Shown here: positions 33,333 through 45,115 of the stretch, one piece after another
Numbering within the stretch: the stretch's first letter is position 1
Layout: the number at the start of each line of letters is the position of its first letter
From: Cryptomeria japonica
Taxonomy: Eukaryota > Streptophyta > Pinopsida > Cupressales > Cupressaceae
Direction of reading: 5' to 3'
NCBI RefSeq assembly: GCF_030272615.1
Contig: NC_081406.1
Location: forward strand, 397,442,439-397,506,438
Length of the DNA stretch: 64,000 bases
Notes under the pieces: model-generated
Databases searched by the model: none
What the model saw: the letters and a program-made list of their open reading frames with translations, nothing else
Told to the model about the DNA's origin: nothing
Made by a program: the position numbers and the translations under genes

Positions 33333-34556
33333 TCAAATGAAACCATTCACTGGCTCAGCAAAATAATTGCCTTTCTTCAACAGCTTATAGTACCTTGCAT
33401 GATCATGAGCAGCCACAACCAATTGAAGCACAAACAGTTTTACCAGAACTTGATGCAACATTCCTTGGAATAGATGAACACATTCACCTTCCTCTTGAAA
33501 TGAATCATATATATTGCTGCTCCAAAGTAGATTTTTGAAACTAGACTGCTCCTGCTTAGCTGAAAATGCATGTTTGGCATCTTCCTCAAGTGTATCTTCA
33601 AGCTCAAGAACAAGTGGAATCTCTGGCTTTCCATTAGCTTCCAACCAAGAAAGATGTCTGATTGGACATCCTCTTGATGGGACAAAAACAAAATTCTTCT
33701 TGTTGATTACATCTTTATCAGCTACTTCTTTGACCATAACCTTATGCTGAACGAAAAGATCTTCATATGATTCAAATGAAAACATGACTGCATTGCATTC
33801 CTCAGTATGATGTTTACAAACTTCAGATTTGAGAGAATTGTCAACAAGACTTGAACAAGACTCTTCTATAAAAATTTCTTGAGGACTTGAACAGATGTCA
33901 AAACCTCCATCTTGGAAAATAGACTCTTGATTTTCATCTTTCTCAAGCTGCTCATGATCTTCTAACTTATGGGATACCAGTTTGACATCAAAGCTTGAAC
34001 AAAATAGTTCCATCTCATCCCAAAATGAATCCTCTTCAATATTTTCTTTGCTCTTTTGAATAAGAGAGATGAAATTTGTTTCATGGCAACTCTCATCAAA
34101 CTCTCCAATCTCCAAAATAGAATTGTCTTTATATTCTAAAACTGTCTTTTCACATCCTATGACATGATTTTTCTCCTTCATCGGCACCTTGGAAGAATGG
34201 CCTTCAACCTCTTGTTGTGCATTGTCCATGGTATCCGACATGGTCCATTCTTTTTGTTCATCAGCTTTCTGGAACTGCATAAACCAGATTTGAGAGTCGC
34301 CAGCTACGTCTGCTTCCTCCTCTTCTTGGAAGAGACCGGCAAAATCACTTTGTTCAAATTCAGAATCCTCCACTGCTGCATTTGTTGGTGGTGCCTCAAG
34401 AGAAAGCCCTTCTAGTGTTGAAGGAAGCTTATCTTGATTTTGAGCTACGTAACTAGGAGCAATATTTGGATATGGCCTCCTTGGAACGTCTTTATGAAGG
34501 GAAGAGAATACACCTTGAGCTATTTGCCTTTTGAGGGCAACCAACTCATTAGCCAA
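33333..34556 (-). pseudogene. Y gag C-terminal extension: acidic ORF of unknown function
   Basis: The frame of 407 codons starts MANELVALKRQIAQGVFSS, equivalent to the gag tail of X (MANELVALKRQ versus ANELLALKKQ). It then diverges into an acidic region (FAGLFQEEEEADVAGDSQIW, EEDSFWDEMELFCSSFD). It is separated from the gag core only by a TAG at 34557-34559, probably a Gln-to-stop change. No protease, RT, RNase H or integrase follows, so Y encodes gag plus this tail only. Confidence 0.6.
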
Positions 34557-34559
34557 CTT

Positions 34560-35222
34560 CTACACCATGGGATCTATTCTCTTGGTAGCCCATGATCCTA
34601 ATGAAGAGACTTCTTTGGACCCATTTGGCTCTATCTTTATCTTACCAGCAAGGATAAGATCATCTTCAATATGAATTGCCAAGGCTTGCGCTGCTGCAAG
34701 GTCTCTTGGAACTTCCCTTCTCAATAAGAAACATACTTCTGGCACTTGAGCATTGATAAAGAAACACTTCAAATTTGCAGTGGTAGGCTGAGAAGCAACA
34801 GGAATTTTGTTACACAACTTATTGAATTTAGCCACAAAATCCCACATGGGTTCATGTGACTCTTTTTTCATTTGAGCCAACTGAGCTAACAATGCATGCA
34901 CATCTTCTATAGGCTTGAACCTCTCTTCAAACTTGTCTTTAAGTGTGGCCCAAGATATAATCGAACCGGCAGAAAGGTTATAAAACCAATCAGCTGCAAT
35001 ACCTTGGAGAGTCTCCACAAATAGCCTTACAAATACATCTTCGTGTTCAACACCATGAACACCACATGCAATGTAGAAAGCAGCAATGTGTTCGTCAGGG
35101 TGTTGTTGTCCATCTCCGAAGAACTTGGGAAAGTTCTTCCTCGAACCATCAGGAAGAGCATGCAATGGCGGAGTCAGATTCAACGGACCAAAAGCATTCC
35201 CCCAAGGACCTTGAGCAACCAT
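34560..35222 (-). pseudogene. Y gag core
   Basis: Retrotransposon gag with KNFPKFFGDGQQHPDEHI, RLFVETLQGIAADWFYNL, WATLKDKFEERFKPIED and ANLKCFFINAQVPEVCFLLR. It is homologous along its length to X gag at 40804-41712. It begins 215 bases inside the middle LTR and would form the particle shell. The ORF is closed at 34559 by the stop that separates it from the acidic tail. No zinc knuckle was seen. Confidence 0.8.
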
Positions 35223-35420
35223 TTTACATGTCCTTGGTGAAAGCTTGAAAAATTACAAGAACAACAATTACAATAAATAGGATACTGGTATACTTCAAAC
35301 AAAAGCATGAGGCTTTTGGATGCGTATTGGTATTTCTAGCAGAAACCCAAAAACATTTATTCTGAAAACAACAAGACACTAGACTTCAAACGAAAGCGTG
35401 AGGCTTCCGAATGCGTTCGT

Positions 35421-35437
35421 GTCCCCAGCACTCGCCA
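35421..35437 (-). other. Primer-binding site beside LTR copy 2
   Basis: On the minus strand TGGCGAGTGCTGGGGAC lies a few bases inside the LTR end. It is related to the PBS of copy 3 (GGTGACTCTGCTGGGGAC) and to common plant Ty3/gypsy PBS sequences. Confidence 0.65.
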
Positions 35438-35442
35438 AAAAC

Positions 35443-36544
35443 TGTTGGTTGAAAATTTTGTACACTTGGGAAAATATACAAAATTGTGGTTTCAACCACA
35501 GTGTGTGAGTAAAACTCTCCTAATTGAGGGAAGGCTCCCCCTATCTAACTACAACTTTAAAAATAAAATAGGATGGGACAACAGTTTTTCTTCTTCTTTC
35601 AAGAAAGCCAATATCCTTTTCTCTTCACAGAAAAGTGATAGCAATTTAACATAAAACAAAAGTAACAACTTTTGAAATGAAATGAGAGAAAGGAAATGAA
35701 GTTTCCTGAAAGCTCAAAGACTTCTGTCACTTCCTTCGAGACGGGACAGCAATATAAAGCTCAAAGTCTTGATTATGTGAAGCCCTATCTACCCTTTTCT
35801 ATACTAACACTATCAAGAACAAATTATAACAGCTCAAAGACTAGAATATCTTATTCTTTTCTACATAAAACAATGGGAAGTAGTATAAGCTCAAAGACTC
35901 ACAGCTATTTCACACAAAATCTGCTTCTAAATTCTCTTAAGAATAAGTGCAAGCACAAAAACTTACAGCTCCTCTCAAAAGAATATTTATTCTAATTTAT
36001 ATTAACCTCAAATACTTGCAGCACAAAGACTGCAAATCAAATTTGATTAAGTTCTTTGAAGGAACACTTGCAAGAAAGATAATATAGAACACTAACTCAA
36101 GAACGTAGCACAAAGACTCAAAGCTTGAGCAATTTCCTTCTATTCCTTTCAATTCTTAAATTCACACATGAAAGCTCAAAGACTTCTTTGTTGTAAATTT
36201 GACAGAGTTTTTGCTTGCTTTCCAAAAGATAAAAATTACAATAGACCTCTCAAGTATTTATAGAAGAGGAGCCTTGAAAAAAAGGTGGGAGGATCCTAAC
36301 TAACTTGAGAGATTCTCTCAACCACCAAGACTTATTCAATAACTAACTAAGACTTATTCCAACTACAGTCTTAACTGAACACAACTTGTAGTTGCCTTAC
36401 ATGTAATTACAAAAGTGCAAGTAAAGACTTAACTTTCATTTTACGAAAAGGCTTTTACATGTAACTTGTCAAAAGAAAAACTACAACTAAAAGATTACAA
36501 ATCTGGAAAAATACAACTAAGTGTTGAAAAACACTTAAGTTGCA
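35443..36544 (-). repeat. LTR copy 2 (middle)
   Basis: This is the same family as copies 1 and 3 and of similar length (1102 bp), but clearly more diverged from both. It ends ttaagttgca on the plus strand and serves at once as the downstream LTR of X and the upstream LTR of Y. Confidence 0.85.
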
Positions 36545-36715
36545 GCACGTGAAGACATGAATTCTTCAAACTTCTGGATGATCATTTGTCGTTCATCAGG
36601 ATCCGGTTCTTGGCAACAACCATGGTCTTCACAATGGTGTCATGGCATCGGAGGAGCGCAGAGTTGTCCTTCTCCAAGATGGACTGAATTTCATGCAAAA
36701 AGATTTGGTGTTTCA

Positions 36716-37812
36716 TCAAAATTTGAATTGAAGCAGCTGAGAATTGTTCCTCCTCCATTCATTATGAATCCTCATCTGTAAATCTGCAAGAACTTCTTCT
36801 GGTATCAGCTCTCCATCCTGACTTATCATGTTGCAAGAGGCCTTTTCGCAATGAGAAACAATATCTTGGAAAACTTCACCCCGTAATCTCATTGCATCAC
36901 CAATCTCCTCAACGAGGGATTTAAGAACAAGGGTCTTATTTTCCAGAAGCTCTTCAAATTCCAAGTACATGACCCTGGAAGGGATAATGGCATGCTCCTG
37001 TAGAACACTCAACTGTTGTTGGGGCATGGTGCGCCAGATTGTCCAACTACCTTCAACACTTTCCAGATTCTTCTTAAAAGCGTCAGAGGTATGACTTAAT
37101 TTATATTTAATAGTCTCCAACTTAGACATCATCTGAAAAATGTCTTTCAACACTTGTGCGTATAGATCATGAAGCTGATCAACCCAGGATATGCTTGTAC
37201 TTTCTGAGCAGCCCTTTCAACACTACGAATTGATTCTCGTGCCTCAGTAGAACTTGAAGGATTACTCACCTCACCAGTATGTTTTGTGATTTTACGAATA
37301 GCTACAACAAGTTGTCGGTTGTCCTCTTCTAGCTTGCGTTTCTTAGCTAAAAGTTCATCACACCATTGTACCAGTGAAGCTACAGAAAACTAAGCATCAT
37401 GTTTAATCACCTCATGCGTTTGCTTACCCAATTCTATCCTTGTATCATTGTAATTAGCAGCTGACATCTCTTCAAGTGGCTTATCTGCAATGGGTTCAAC
37501 AATTTCAGCTACCTTCATCTTGTTGCTGTCAACAATTACTCTGGAGATAGTCTTGGCCTTTTTAGCAACCTTGGGTCTAGACTGTTTAAGTTGCTGATAA
37601 TCAAAGGCATCAAGTGAGATTTCTTGCTTCTTCCTTTTTGGAGTAAAAGAACTAAGCCATGGAGGTAAAGCCATCAACACTCCTTCAGTAGCAGTTGTAA
37701 GCAAAGGAGAAGCAGTTTTTGTTTGAACAACCGTGGTCATCCTGGGAGGAGTATCTGTTTGGATGGCGACCACGGTTTTCTCAATAACCAATGGGCATGA
37801 AGATTGCCTCAT
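36716..37812 (-). pseudogene. X C-terminal ORF pieces (coiled coil)
   Basis: Frames 37390-37812 and 36716-37153 continue the X polyprotein region after 37855. The first has RKKQEISLDAFDYQQLKQSR; the sequence between them encodes DELLAKKRKLEEDNRQLVVA; the last has LEFEELLENKTLVLKSLVEE. All are helix-rich, probably coiled coil. Stops and at least one frameshift (about 37150-37200) break them. No known domain is visible. They end about 170 bases before LTR copy 2. Confidence 0.5.
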
Positions 37813-37854
37813 AAATTCTTCAAAGCCAGTAGTGGAGCTATCAATTTCTGACAG

Positions 37855-38778
37855 CTAGATACATGTAGGAGTATCTTCAAGAACTTCTAGCACACTCTCT
37901 TGTTGATGATCAGAGGGTGGCTCATATGCTGAAATAAGAACGACATTCTGAGGAGACTCTTCCACCATTGTGTCAAGAGGAGAGAGGGGCATCTCAATGG
38001 AAACTGAGGAAGGAATCTCATGAGGTGAGTCCGAAGCTGGAGACTTAGGAGCATCATCAGATTGCTGCCCTTCTTCTGGATTATCAAGATCGATCACCTG
38101 AACATGAAACCATGACTTTTCCTTCCCACGAGCTATCGTCTCCTCAGGAGGAAGCACTACTGCACAACTAACTCGCAATTTGATCCTAGTGCCAGAAGAT
38201 GATGCACCTTCCTTGTTGTCCACCTGAATCTCAGACTTACGTCCAAGAGGCCCCATAGAATTATCTTTTTTTCCAATCTTGATTTTAATGAGTCTAACAG
38301 CATTACTTTTCAGCCAAGCGTTGGTGTTAGCCAAGATAGGCTGAAATCTCTCAAGAATGGATATGCACTCCTTGTGTGACCATTGGATTAAAGGAAGTGG
38401 AGCTTCCTCAACCCGTCGTGAAATATATTCAGGATCAAGTACATGCCCATCGTCAATCATCCCTTGTGGAATATCCACCAAGTACAAATCAACAACTTGC
38501 TCAACAGTGAGCCTGCAGTAATCCATCTTCAGAATTTCCAACTCTGTATGAAGATCTATCCAAATATCCTCAATACGATGCACGTGCATGAAGGATTTTT
38601 TGATCTTTTCCTTCATACCCCGGTAATCAAAATCAACTCTGGACTTAAACCTTTTGAGCTTAATTTCCTGCATCCCAGTCTCCATAGCCTTGGCTTTGAC
38701 GGATGTGACAAGAGAACACCGACCAATTTTCAATGGGTTTGTTGTAGAAATCCCCATTCCAACCTTATGTCTGATGGA
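37855..38778 (-). pseudogene. X unknown ORF after RNase H, part 2
   Basis: The 300-codon frame follows the RNase H-containing frame with only a TAG (38779-38781) between them, so both were probably one ORF. It contains KRFKSRVDFDYRGMKEKIKK, DYCRLTVEQVVDLYLVDIPQ and a Ser/Pro/Asp-rich tail. The sequence is fairly well kept over its length, but I do not recognise a family. Confidence 0.55.
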
Positions 38779-39834
38779 CTAATGAGCGTGGACAACCATG
38801 ATCTGTCTTCCCAACTCCATAAGAATGATCTTATCAGTTGGGTATCTAGGGAGCATGTATGGTTGCCCACTATAGAATCCGACTCTCATATAGGTAAAGG
38901 TCGGGAATTGAAGAAACAGGCATCCATACTCATTCACTCTTTCCCATGCCTCATCTGATACCCTTTTGTTCTTCAGAGTTCTGTCAAACTGACACATGAA
39001 GTAACCGAAGAATGCATCTGGAACTCTTCTGAAATGCAATCTGTTGGGTCTCAAAGGCAACTGATCATAGTATTCCCATACCGGTATAAGCGAGCGGTCA
39101 CCCTTGGTAGAAAGACCAAGGAAATGTCTGAGTCTATCATTTCTAGTCTGATATATACTCCTTACTTGACAAACTACTAATTCTGCATCACCCTGGTCGT
39201 GAAGATTTCTAATTCCTCTTTTCAATGCAACGCTCATTCCTAACAAAAGCGACTCATATTCAGCCGTATTGTTAGTATTCGCGAATTGCAGTTTGAAAGA
39301 ATAAGGGAAGATCTCTCCCTTAGGAGATATGAGAACTATGCCAGCTCCGGATCCATTTGTAGCGCAGCTACCATCAAACTCAAGAGTCCACACATCATTT
39401 GAATTGTCGTTTTCATTGGAATGATTAGTGCCGCCTTCATCCGAAACGGATGCATTATGAAAAGAAAAGTTATCATCTTCTTCCATAGGAGAAGATACAC
39501 TCTCCTCTTGTGTAGGAGAAGAGTGACACTCTTCTTGTTGAGAAGGTAATGGAATACTTTCATCAGCAACAAGAGATGAAATGTCTTCAACCATAATATA
39601 TGAACTTGAAGATCCATCTTCCGATGCTTGGTCTTGCTCAATGTCAACAAATTTTTCATTTGCTGAAAGTAGTGAAATGTCGGAGCTGCTAGAAGGACAA
39701 TCTTCAGCAAATTCTGAGATTTCATCTATATGAAGATAATAATTCCCGAAACCCGAAGATTCAAAAAGAATTTGAGCATGGGGATCATTAGACTTGACAA
39801 CTGTATACTTGGTTTCTCTTTCAGGAACTAACTT
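38779..39834 (-). pseudogene. X RNase H (archaeal-type, Tat-like) fused to unknown domain
   Basis: FDGSCATNGSGAGIVLISPK, FANTNNTAEYESLLLGMSVA and GDAELVVCQV match the Asp, Glu and Asp motifs of the extra RNase H of the Tat/Athila lineage, which in complete elements lies between RT/RNase H and integrase. Here it follows the protease with only an acidic linker, so RT is missing. Integrase is also missing: after RNase H comes an unfamiliar domain (VWEYYDQLPLRPNRLHFRRV, FLQFPTFTYMRVGFYSGQPY) that runs on past a stop. The main frame starts at 39594; the upstream linker is open apart from a stop at about 39836. Confidence 0.75.
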
Positions 39835-40803
39835 CTACACAATACCTTTGATAGGTATTCTTGCTTCAGTCATATCCATGTTGAGTTCACCTTCAACATC
39901 CTTGCAAAAATTACGGCCAAGTAACATTCCATATGACGCAGGAACGTCAGCTACCAAAACAGTCATCTTTATTTTATTATCTAGAAAAGCTGCAAACGCA
40001 AATTGAGCATCTTTGATTTGCCCAATAAGAGGGACTTGTTTGTTTTCCATGGAATAACAATGACCAAAATTTTTGGTCAAGGTCAGTCCCAAAGTTTGAG
40101 CAACTTTAGCGGGCATGACGTTATCAGAAGCACCAGAATCAAAGACACAATTGCTCAATTGAAAACCATTGATCAACAGGGAAATGTAAACACGTTCTAT
40201 CTTTCCTTGGGTAGTAGATGGAATGGTCACCAAATGATTGGGCAAATTTTTGGGTTCTTGAGGGGTAGTATTTTCAAGTATTGGACGAGTTTCCTTACTT
40301 TTAACAAAATTAGCTAACCTATCAAATTGATCAGGATTAGCTTGTAAGTATTCAACTTCGGACATTTGAATCTTGGTCTTCCTAGCATGATCAATAATGT
40401 CGAAAGCTTGAAACGAACCAGCTAGAGAAGGATAAACATTGTCCAATTGTGGTTTGGGGTTAGGCATACTGGGCTTGGGATCAGTAGAAGAAGCAAAAGG
40501 AGGATTGTTGTTACTTACTTGACTTTTCGCTGCATCCTTTGGAATGTAGGGCAGCGGTGTTCCCCTTTTAGCAATAGTAACAAGTGATTGTAAATCACTT
40601 GCAACTTTTGCAGCTTCATCTTGTTGAGCCAACCGAGTCTGGGATCTTGTCATCACGGCAAATGCTTGACCATGAGTCCTTTCAGCAACAATAGAGTCAT
40701 CATAGTGCATATAGCGTATAGTATAGTCGCCAGTTACATCTTCTTCTTCTTGTTGAGGAAGAGAAATGTCATCAGACTGATAATCAAAATAAGAAGACTC
40801 ATT
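39835..40803 (-). pseudogene. X protease region
   Basis: Aspartic protease active site CVFDSGASDNVMPAKVAQTL and second motif YGMLLGRNF are clear, so it would process the gag polyprotein. The N-terminal linker includes VMTRSQTRLAQQDEA. The main frame starts at 40710 but is open back to the gag stop at 40801-40803. It ends at a TAG next to the acidic linker before RNase H, in the same frame order as gag. Confidence 0.8.
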
Positions 40804-41712
40804 TTAATCCGTCTCATAATAACCAACTGCTGCCTTTGAAGGAGGTGGTTCAAGCGCAAGCCTCTCGGGAGGAGGTAACTTGGGTTGATTCTTAGCAGCA
40901 TAACTGGCAGCAGCATTAGGATGCGTCCGTCTTGGGATATCCTTGTATGGTGTAGGATAGGAATTCTGAGATACTTGCTTCTTTAAAGCAAGAAGTTCAT
41001 TTGCCAATTTCTGCACCATTGGGTCGGTAGAACTAGAAGATGAACTCTCCATATGTGAACCTCCTTTAGACCGATTAGAATCCTTTTTTATTTTACCAGC
41101 TAGGATCAAATCGTCTTCAATTTCAGTAGCCATTGATTGAGCAACAGCTAAATCAACATGAGAGGCTTGCCTCAAGAAGAAACTGACTTCGAGCAACTGA
41201 GTATTAATGAAAAAGCACTTGAGATTCTCAGGAGTAGGTTGAGAATTGATAGGAATTCTATTTGCTAATTTGTTGAACTTAGCAATGAATTCATGCATGC
41301 CTTCATGGGTATCCTTCTTCATTTGGGTCAATTAGGCCAGCAAGGCGTGTTCATCTTCCGTGGGCTTGAAATGTTCTTCAAACTTGTCTCTCAACGAGTT
41401 CCAAGAAACGATTGAACCAACAACAAGATTGAAAAACCAACCAGCTGCAATAACTTGAAGAGTTTCTACGAACAAACGAACAGCAACATCTTGATGTTCT
41501 ACTCCAAGAACACCACATGCCATATAGAAAGATTTGACATGCTCATTGGGATGTTGCTTTCCATCTCCATAGAACTTGGGAAGATTTTTTCGGGAACCTT
41601 GTGGAAGTGGATGAAGAGGTGGAGTTAAGGCCAAAGGACCAAAAGCTACTCCCCACGGACCAGAAGGAGGAAGAGGAGGTGAATTAGCCATACTAGATGA
41701 TGAAGATATCAA
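40804..41712 (-). pseudogene. X gag
   Basis: The core is KNLPKFYGDGKQHPNEHVKS, RLFVETLQVIAAGWFFNL, WNSLRDKFEEHFKPTEDEHA, then NLKCFFINTQLLEVSFFLRQ and ANELLALKKQ. One stop interrupts it at about 41330, where Y retains Gln (CAA to TAA). It starts about 335 bases inside LTR copy 3, downstream of its PBS. Confidence 0.82.
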
Positions 41713-42020
41713 CGGTTTAAAAAAGAAAGGGGAATTTTCACTTGGGATAGACTTCTTTTTCCTTTAAGGAGGGTAACTTATGGTTCATGAAAGGGAGGAT
41801 GTACTAGTAAGCAAATGGAATCTAGCTCGTTCAGCAGGAGATATTTCTTCAAGATGTTCACCTCTCCTTCGACGAACGTAAACACGCAAACATTCCAGCT
41901 TAGAGAAATCAAAATATTTCCAAGCTCTTATCAGCAGGAAACCCAAGAAAAGTTATTCCTTCTTTAAAATCAGCAAGACACTAGTCTTCAAACAAAAGCG
42001 TGAGGCTTCCGAATGCGTTC

Positions 42021-42040
42021 GTGTCCCCAGCAGAGTCACC
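42021..42040 (-). other. Primer-binding site beside LTR copy 3
   Basis: On the minus strand GGTGACTCTGCTGGGGACAC lies seven bases inside the LTR end, followed by the X leader. It is a standard plant Ty3/gypsy PBS type. Confidence 0.7.
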
Positions 42041-42047
42041 AAAAAAC

Positions 42048-43141
42048 TGTTGGTTGAAAATTTTGTACACACGGGGAAATATACAAAATTGTGGTTTCAA
42101 CCACAGCGTGTGAATAAAACTCTCCTAATTAAGGGAAGGCTCCCCCTATCTAACTACAACTTCGAAAATAAAACAGGATGGGAAAACAATCTTTCTTCTT
42201 CTTTCAAGAAAGACAATATCTTTTTCTCTTCACAAAAAAGTAATAGCGATTTGATATAAAACAGCAGTAACAACTTTCGAAATGAAATGAGAGAAAGGAA
42301 ATGAAGTTTCCTGAAAGCTCAAAGACTTCCGTCACTTCCTTCGGGACAAGACAACAATATCAAGCTCAAAGACTTGATTTTGTGAAGTCTTATCTACCCT
42401 TTTCTATACTAATGCTATCAAGAACAAAATATAACAGCTCAAAGACTGCAATATCTTTATTCTTTTCTACATAAAACAGTGGGAAGTAGTATAAGCTCAA
42501 AGACTCACAGCTATTTCTCACAAAATCTTCTCCTAATTCTCTTCAGAATAAGTGCAACCACAAAGACGTACAACTCCTCTCAAAAGAATATTTATTCTAA
42601 TTTATTTTAACCTCAAATGCTTGCAGCACAAAGACTGCAAATCAAATTCGATTAAGTTCTTTGAAGAAAAACTTGCAAGAAAGATAATAAAGAACACAAA
42701 CTCAAGTATGTAGCACAAAGACTCAAAGCTTGAGCAATTTCCTTCTATTCCATTCAATTCTTGAATTCACACATGAAAGCTCAAAGACTTCTTTGCTGTA
42801 AATTTGGTAGAGTTTATGCTTGCTTTCCAAAAGATAAAGATTTCAATAGACCCCTCAAGTATTTATAGAAGAGGAGTCATGAGAAAAAGGTGGGAGAATC
42901 CCAACTAACTTGAGAAATTCTCTCAACCACCAAGAATTATTCAATAACTAACTATGACTTATTCCAACTACAATCCTAATTGAAAACAACTTGTAGTTGC
43001 TTTACATGTAATTACAAAAGTGCAAGTAATGAGTTAACTTGCAATTACAAAGTTATTTTTTTACATGTAACTTGTCATAACAAAATTACAAATGCATAAC
43101 TAAAACTATTCCATGTGTCTAAAGACGCGACTCTAACTACA
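42048..43141 (-). repeat. LTR copy 3 (right)
   Basis: This is nearly identical to copy 1 (29595-30689) and of almost equal length. The identity continues beyond the LTR to about 43855, so copy 3 is preceded on the minus strand by Y-type sequence and not by an insertion boundary. Confidence 0.88.
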
Positions 43142-43946
43142 TCACCCTTTGTCTGTGATGATGTTCATGTCGCTTCAGGATGCTAGAACTTGAAGTATTC
43201 TGGATTGGTAAAGACATCTTGAACTGGAACGGGAACTTGCATCCTTTTCTTCTTGCTTGGGGTAGTACTATCTTTTCAGGAGGGAAAGGGTTGCCTTCCT
43301 CTTTTCATGTCATGACCATCTTTGTCTTGAAAGCATTCTATGCTCTCAACCATGAATTGTTGTTGTATCTCTTCTTTGTATCATCCTCCATTCTTGAAAT
43401 CTGCTTGCAAAATAAGGCCCATGCCTTAATCCATTGATTTGGTAGATCGTGTGTGCAAACCGGACTGACAAGGGAAGAGATAAATTGATGCAAAAATGGG
43501 ATTCACAAGTGAATTTCGGGTTTTGGAAGCTGCATTACATGTGTGGGATAAACAAGAGCATTAACTTGCAATTGTGGAGAACAAACATGCAACTTCATAT
43601 GTGTAATGGGTAACTACAAGTTTGCACTTGTAAATGGACCTTTAAAACTCATTTTCAAGTGTTTTTTGACTGCATTTTGGACCAATTTCGGGTTCTGGAT
43701 GGCTGACCGCAGGTAGACTTTAAATGGGGAAAATGAAAGAAGGTGTGAAATGAGTGGATGAAATGGTGGGAATAGGGGTCTTGATATGACGGAAATGAAG
43801 CTTATGACCAAAAACAACAAGTGCGGATGGTTATGAATGGATTTTTGAAGAACTTTTAAACTTGCAATTGGATTTCTAAAACCCGATTTTGCCTTGTTGA
43901 GAGAAAAGTAACATTTTAAACTTGTAATATGGGAATTAAAACTCGA
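43142..43946 (-). repeat. Duplicated fragment of Y 3' region with inverted end
   Basis: 43142-43855 repeats 30690-31420 almost exactly. At 43857 the match breaks, and the next 90 bases are the reverse complement of about 32163-32250 (gattttgccttgttgagaga versus tctctcaacaaggcaaaatc). Element Z begins at about 43947. This is a rearrangement junction. Confidence 0.85.
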
Positions 43947-45115
43947 TAGTTGGAGTATGGGTCAGAGTCTATGAATTCATTTAGAAAAATCTCCTGATCG
44001 AGCTGGATATCCCCGGTCACCTCCTCGTCCTCCAGAAGCTCTACAGTTTTCCTTTCTTTGTTTGAGATGGAGGTGTGAGTGGGTTCAAAATTGATCATGG
44101 TTTGGTCTGCTACGTGTTCAGCGTGGAGGGGCTCCGAAAGGATTTTGAGTTTGGCGCCACGCTGGGTTCAAAGGATAAGGTGGGACCAGTCTAAAGACAA
44201 GTAACCTCTTATTTTGGCAGTAAAATCTCAGGAAAGGCAGAGCCCAAAAACAGGCGGGATGTTGATAAGTACCACTTCTTGGGGCACGGTAACGCTAGGG
44301 CACGCGAACAATGTCAGCGGAAGGTCCTTGATGAGACCCACGGTCTGGACCTTATTTTCGTCTAACTGCATAACACTCCTATTTAAAGGCTCGTACTTGA
44401 TCTTCAAAACTTCAGCGATTTGCTTAAGCATGATGGTGGTACTAGCACCGGAATCTATCATAGAATTGTGCAAAAGTATATCCCCGACTATGAGGGTCAG
44501 ATAGAAGGGGTTTGGTTTAGGCTTACCTTCCATTTGAGACTTAGGAGGCGTGGCTTCATTTGTCAGTACGGTTGGGGAGCATGATCTGTCCGTAGAGGGC
44601 TGAAACCTTTCTTCGCTGATCTGCGGAGCTTTGGCAGCATTTCCGCTTGCATTTTTTCTGGGCTTGGACAGGACCTCCTTCAGTCGATTCTTTTGCTCTA
44701 GGATACTAAGGAGATCCCACAAGGAGACGCTGGCTGGAGTTTTCTTCAGTTGTTCCACCACGTCTAGTATTGTCGGCACCAACGTCTTTGGCTCTCTTGG
44801 TTTATAGGAGATAAACTCCTTTCTTGGGTATGTGGAAGCAACTGCGGGTTGTTCAGGAGCTTTGTCTGAGGCCATTCTCCCCAATGAAGCACCTTTTCGA
44901 GCGGAGGTTGTAATCTGATTGCACGAGGGGAGCCCCCAATTTTGAGGTGGTTGCGCCATTGGTGAGTACGACATCTTCATCTTCCATACAAGAGAATAGT
45001 GCATGGTCCGGAGCTATCTTAGCTTCTTGTTGTATTGACATACCTTGCATTTGGACAATGAGAGAGGCATTATCCATGCCAGGAGATGCATAAACTGAAT
45101 CATCTAGTACCACGC
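43947..45115 (-). pseudogene. Element Z protease region
   Basis: The frame 44228-45004 carries a linker (TILDVVEQLKKTPASVSLWD) typical of the gag-protease junction, and the protease active site NSMIDSGASTTIMLKQIAEV. It ends in VLINIPPVFGLCLS, where the second motif would be. The downstream region to 43947 (GDIQLDQEIFLNEFID) is degraded, and pol is cut off by the rearranged junction. Confidence 0.75.

Larger units (their letters stand above)
29595..43855 (-). mobile_element. Nested array: three LTRs separating two different internal regions (Y and X)
   Basis: LTRs lie at 29595-30689, 35443-36544 and 42048-43141, all on the minus strand. The middle and right copies each have a PBS and a gag reading away from them. 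The order from right to left is: fragment of Y 3' region, LTR, X internal, LTR, Y internal, LTR. The outer LTRs plus 0.7 kb of adjoining sequence (30690-31420 and 43142-43855) are almost identical, while the middle LTR is clearly more diverged. This is not a simple single insertion. Recombination between related elements or successive insertion is required. Confidence 0.85.

Noticed and set aside
38443-38958. 171-codon plus-strand ORF
   Set aside because: It is the antisense shadow of the X unknown ORF, which has the more protein-like composition and continues a known gag-protease-RNase H order.
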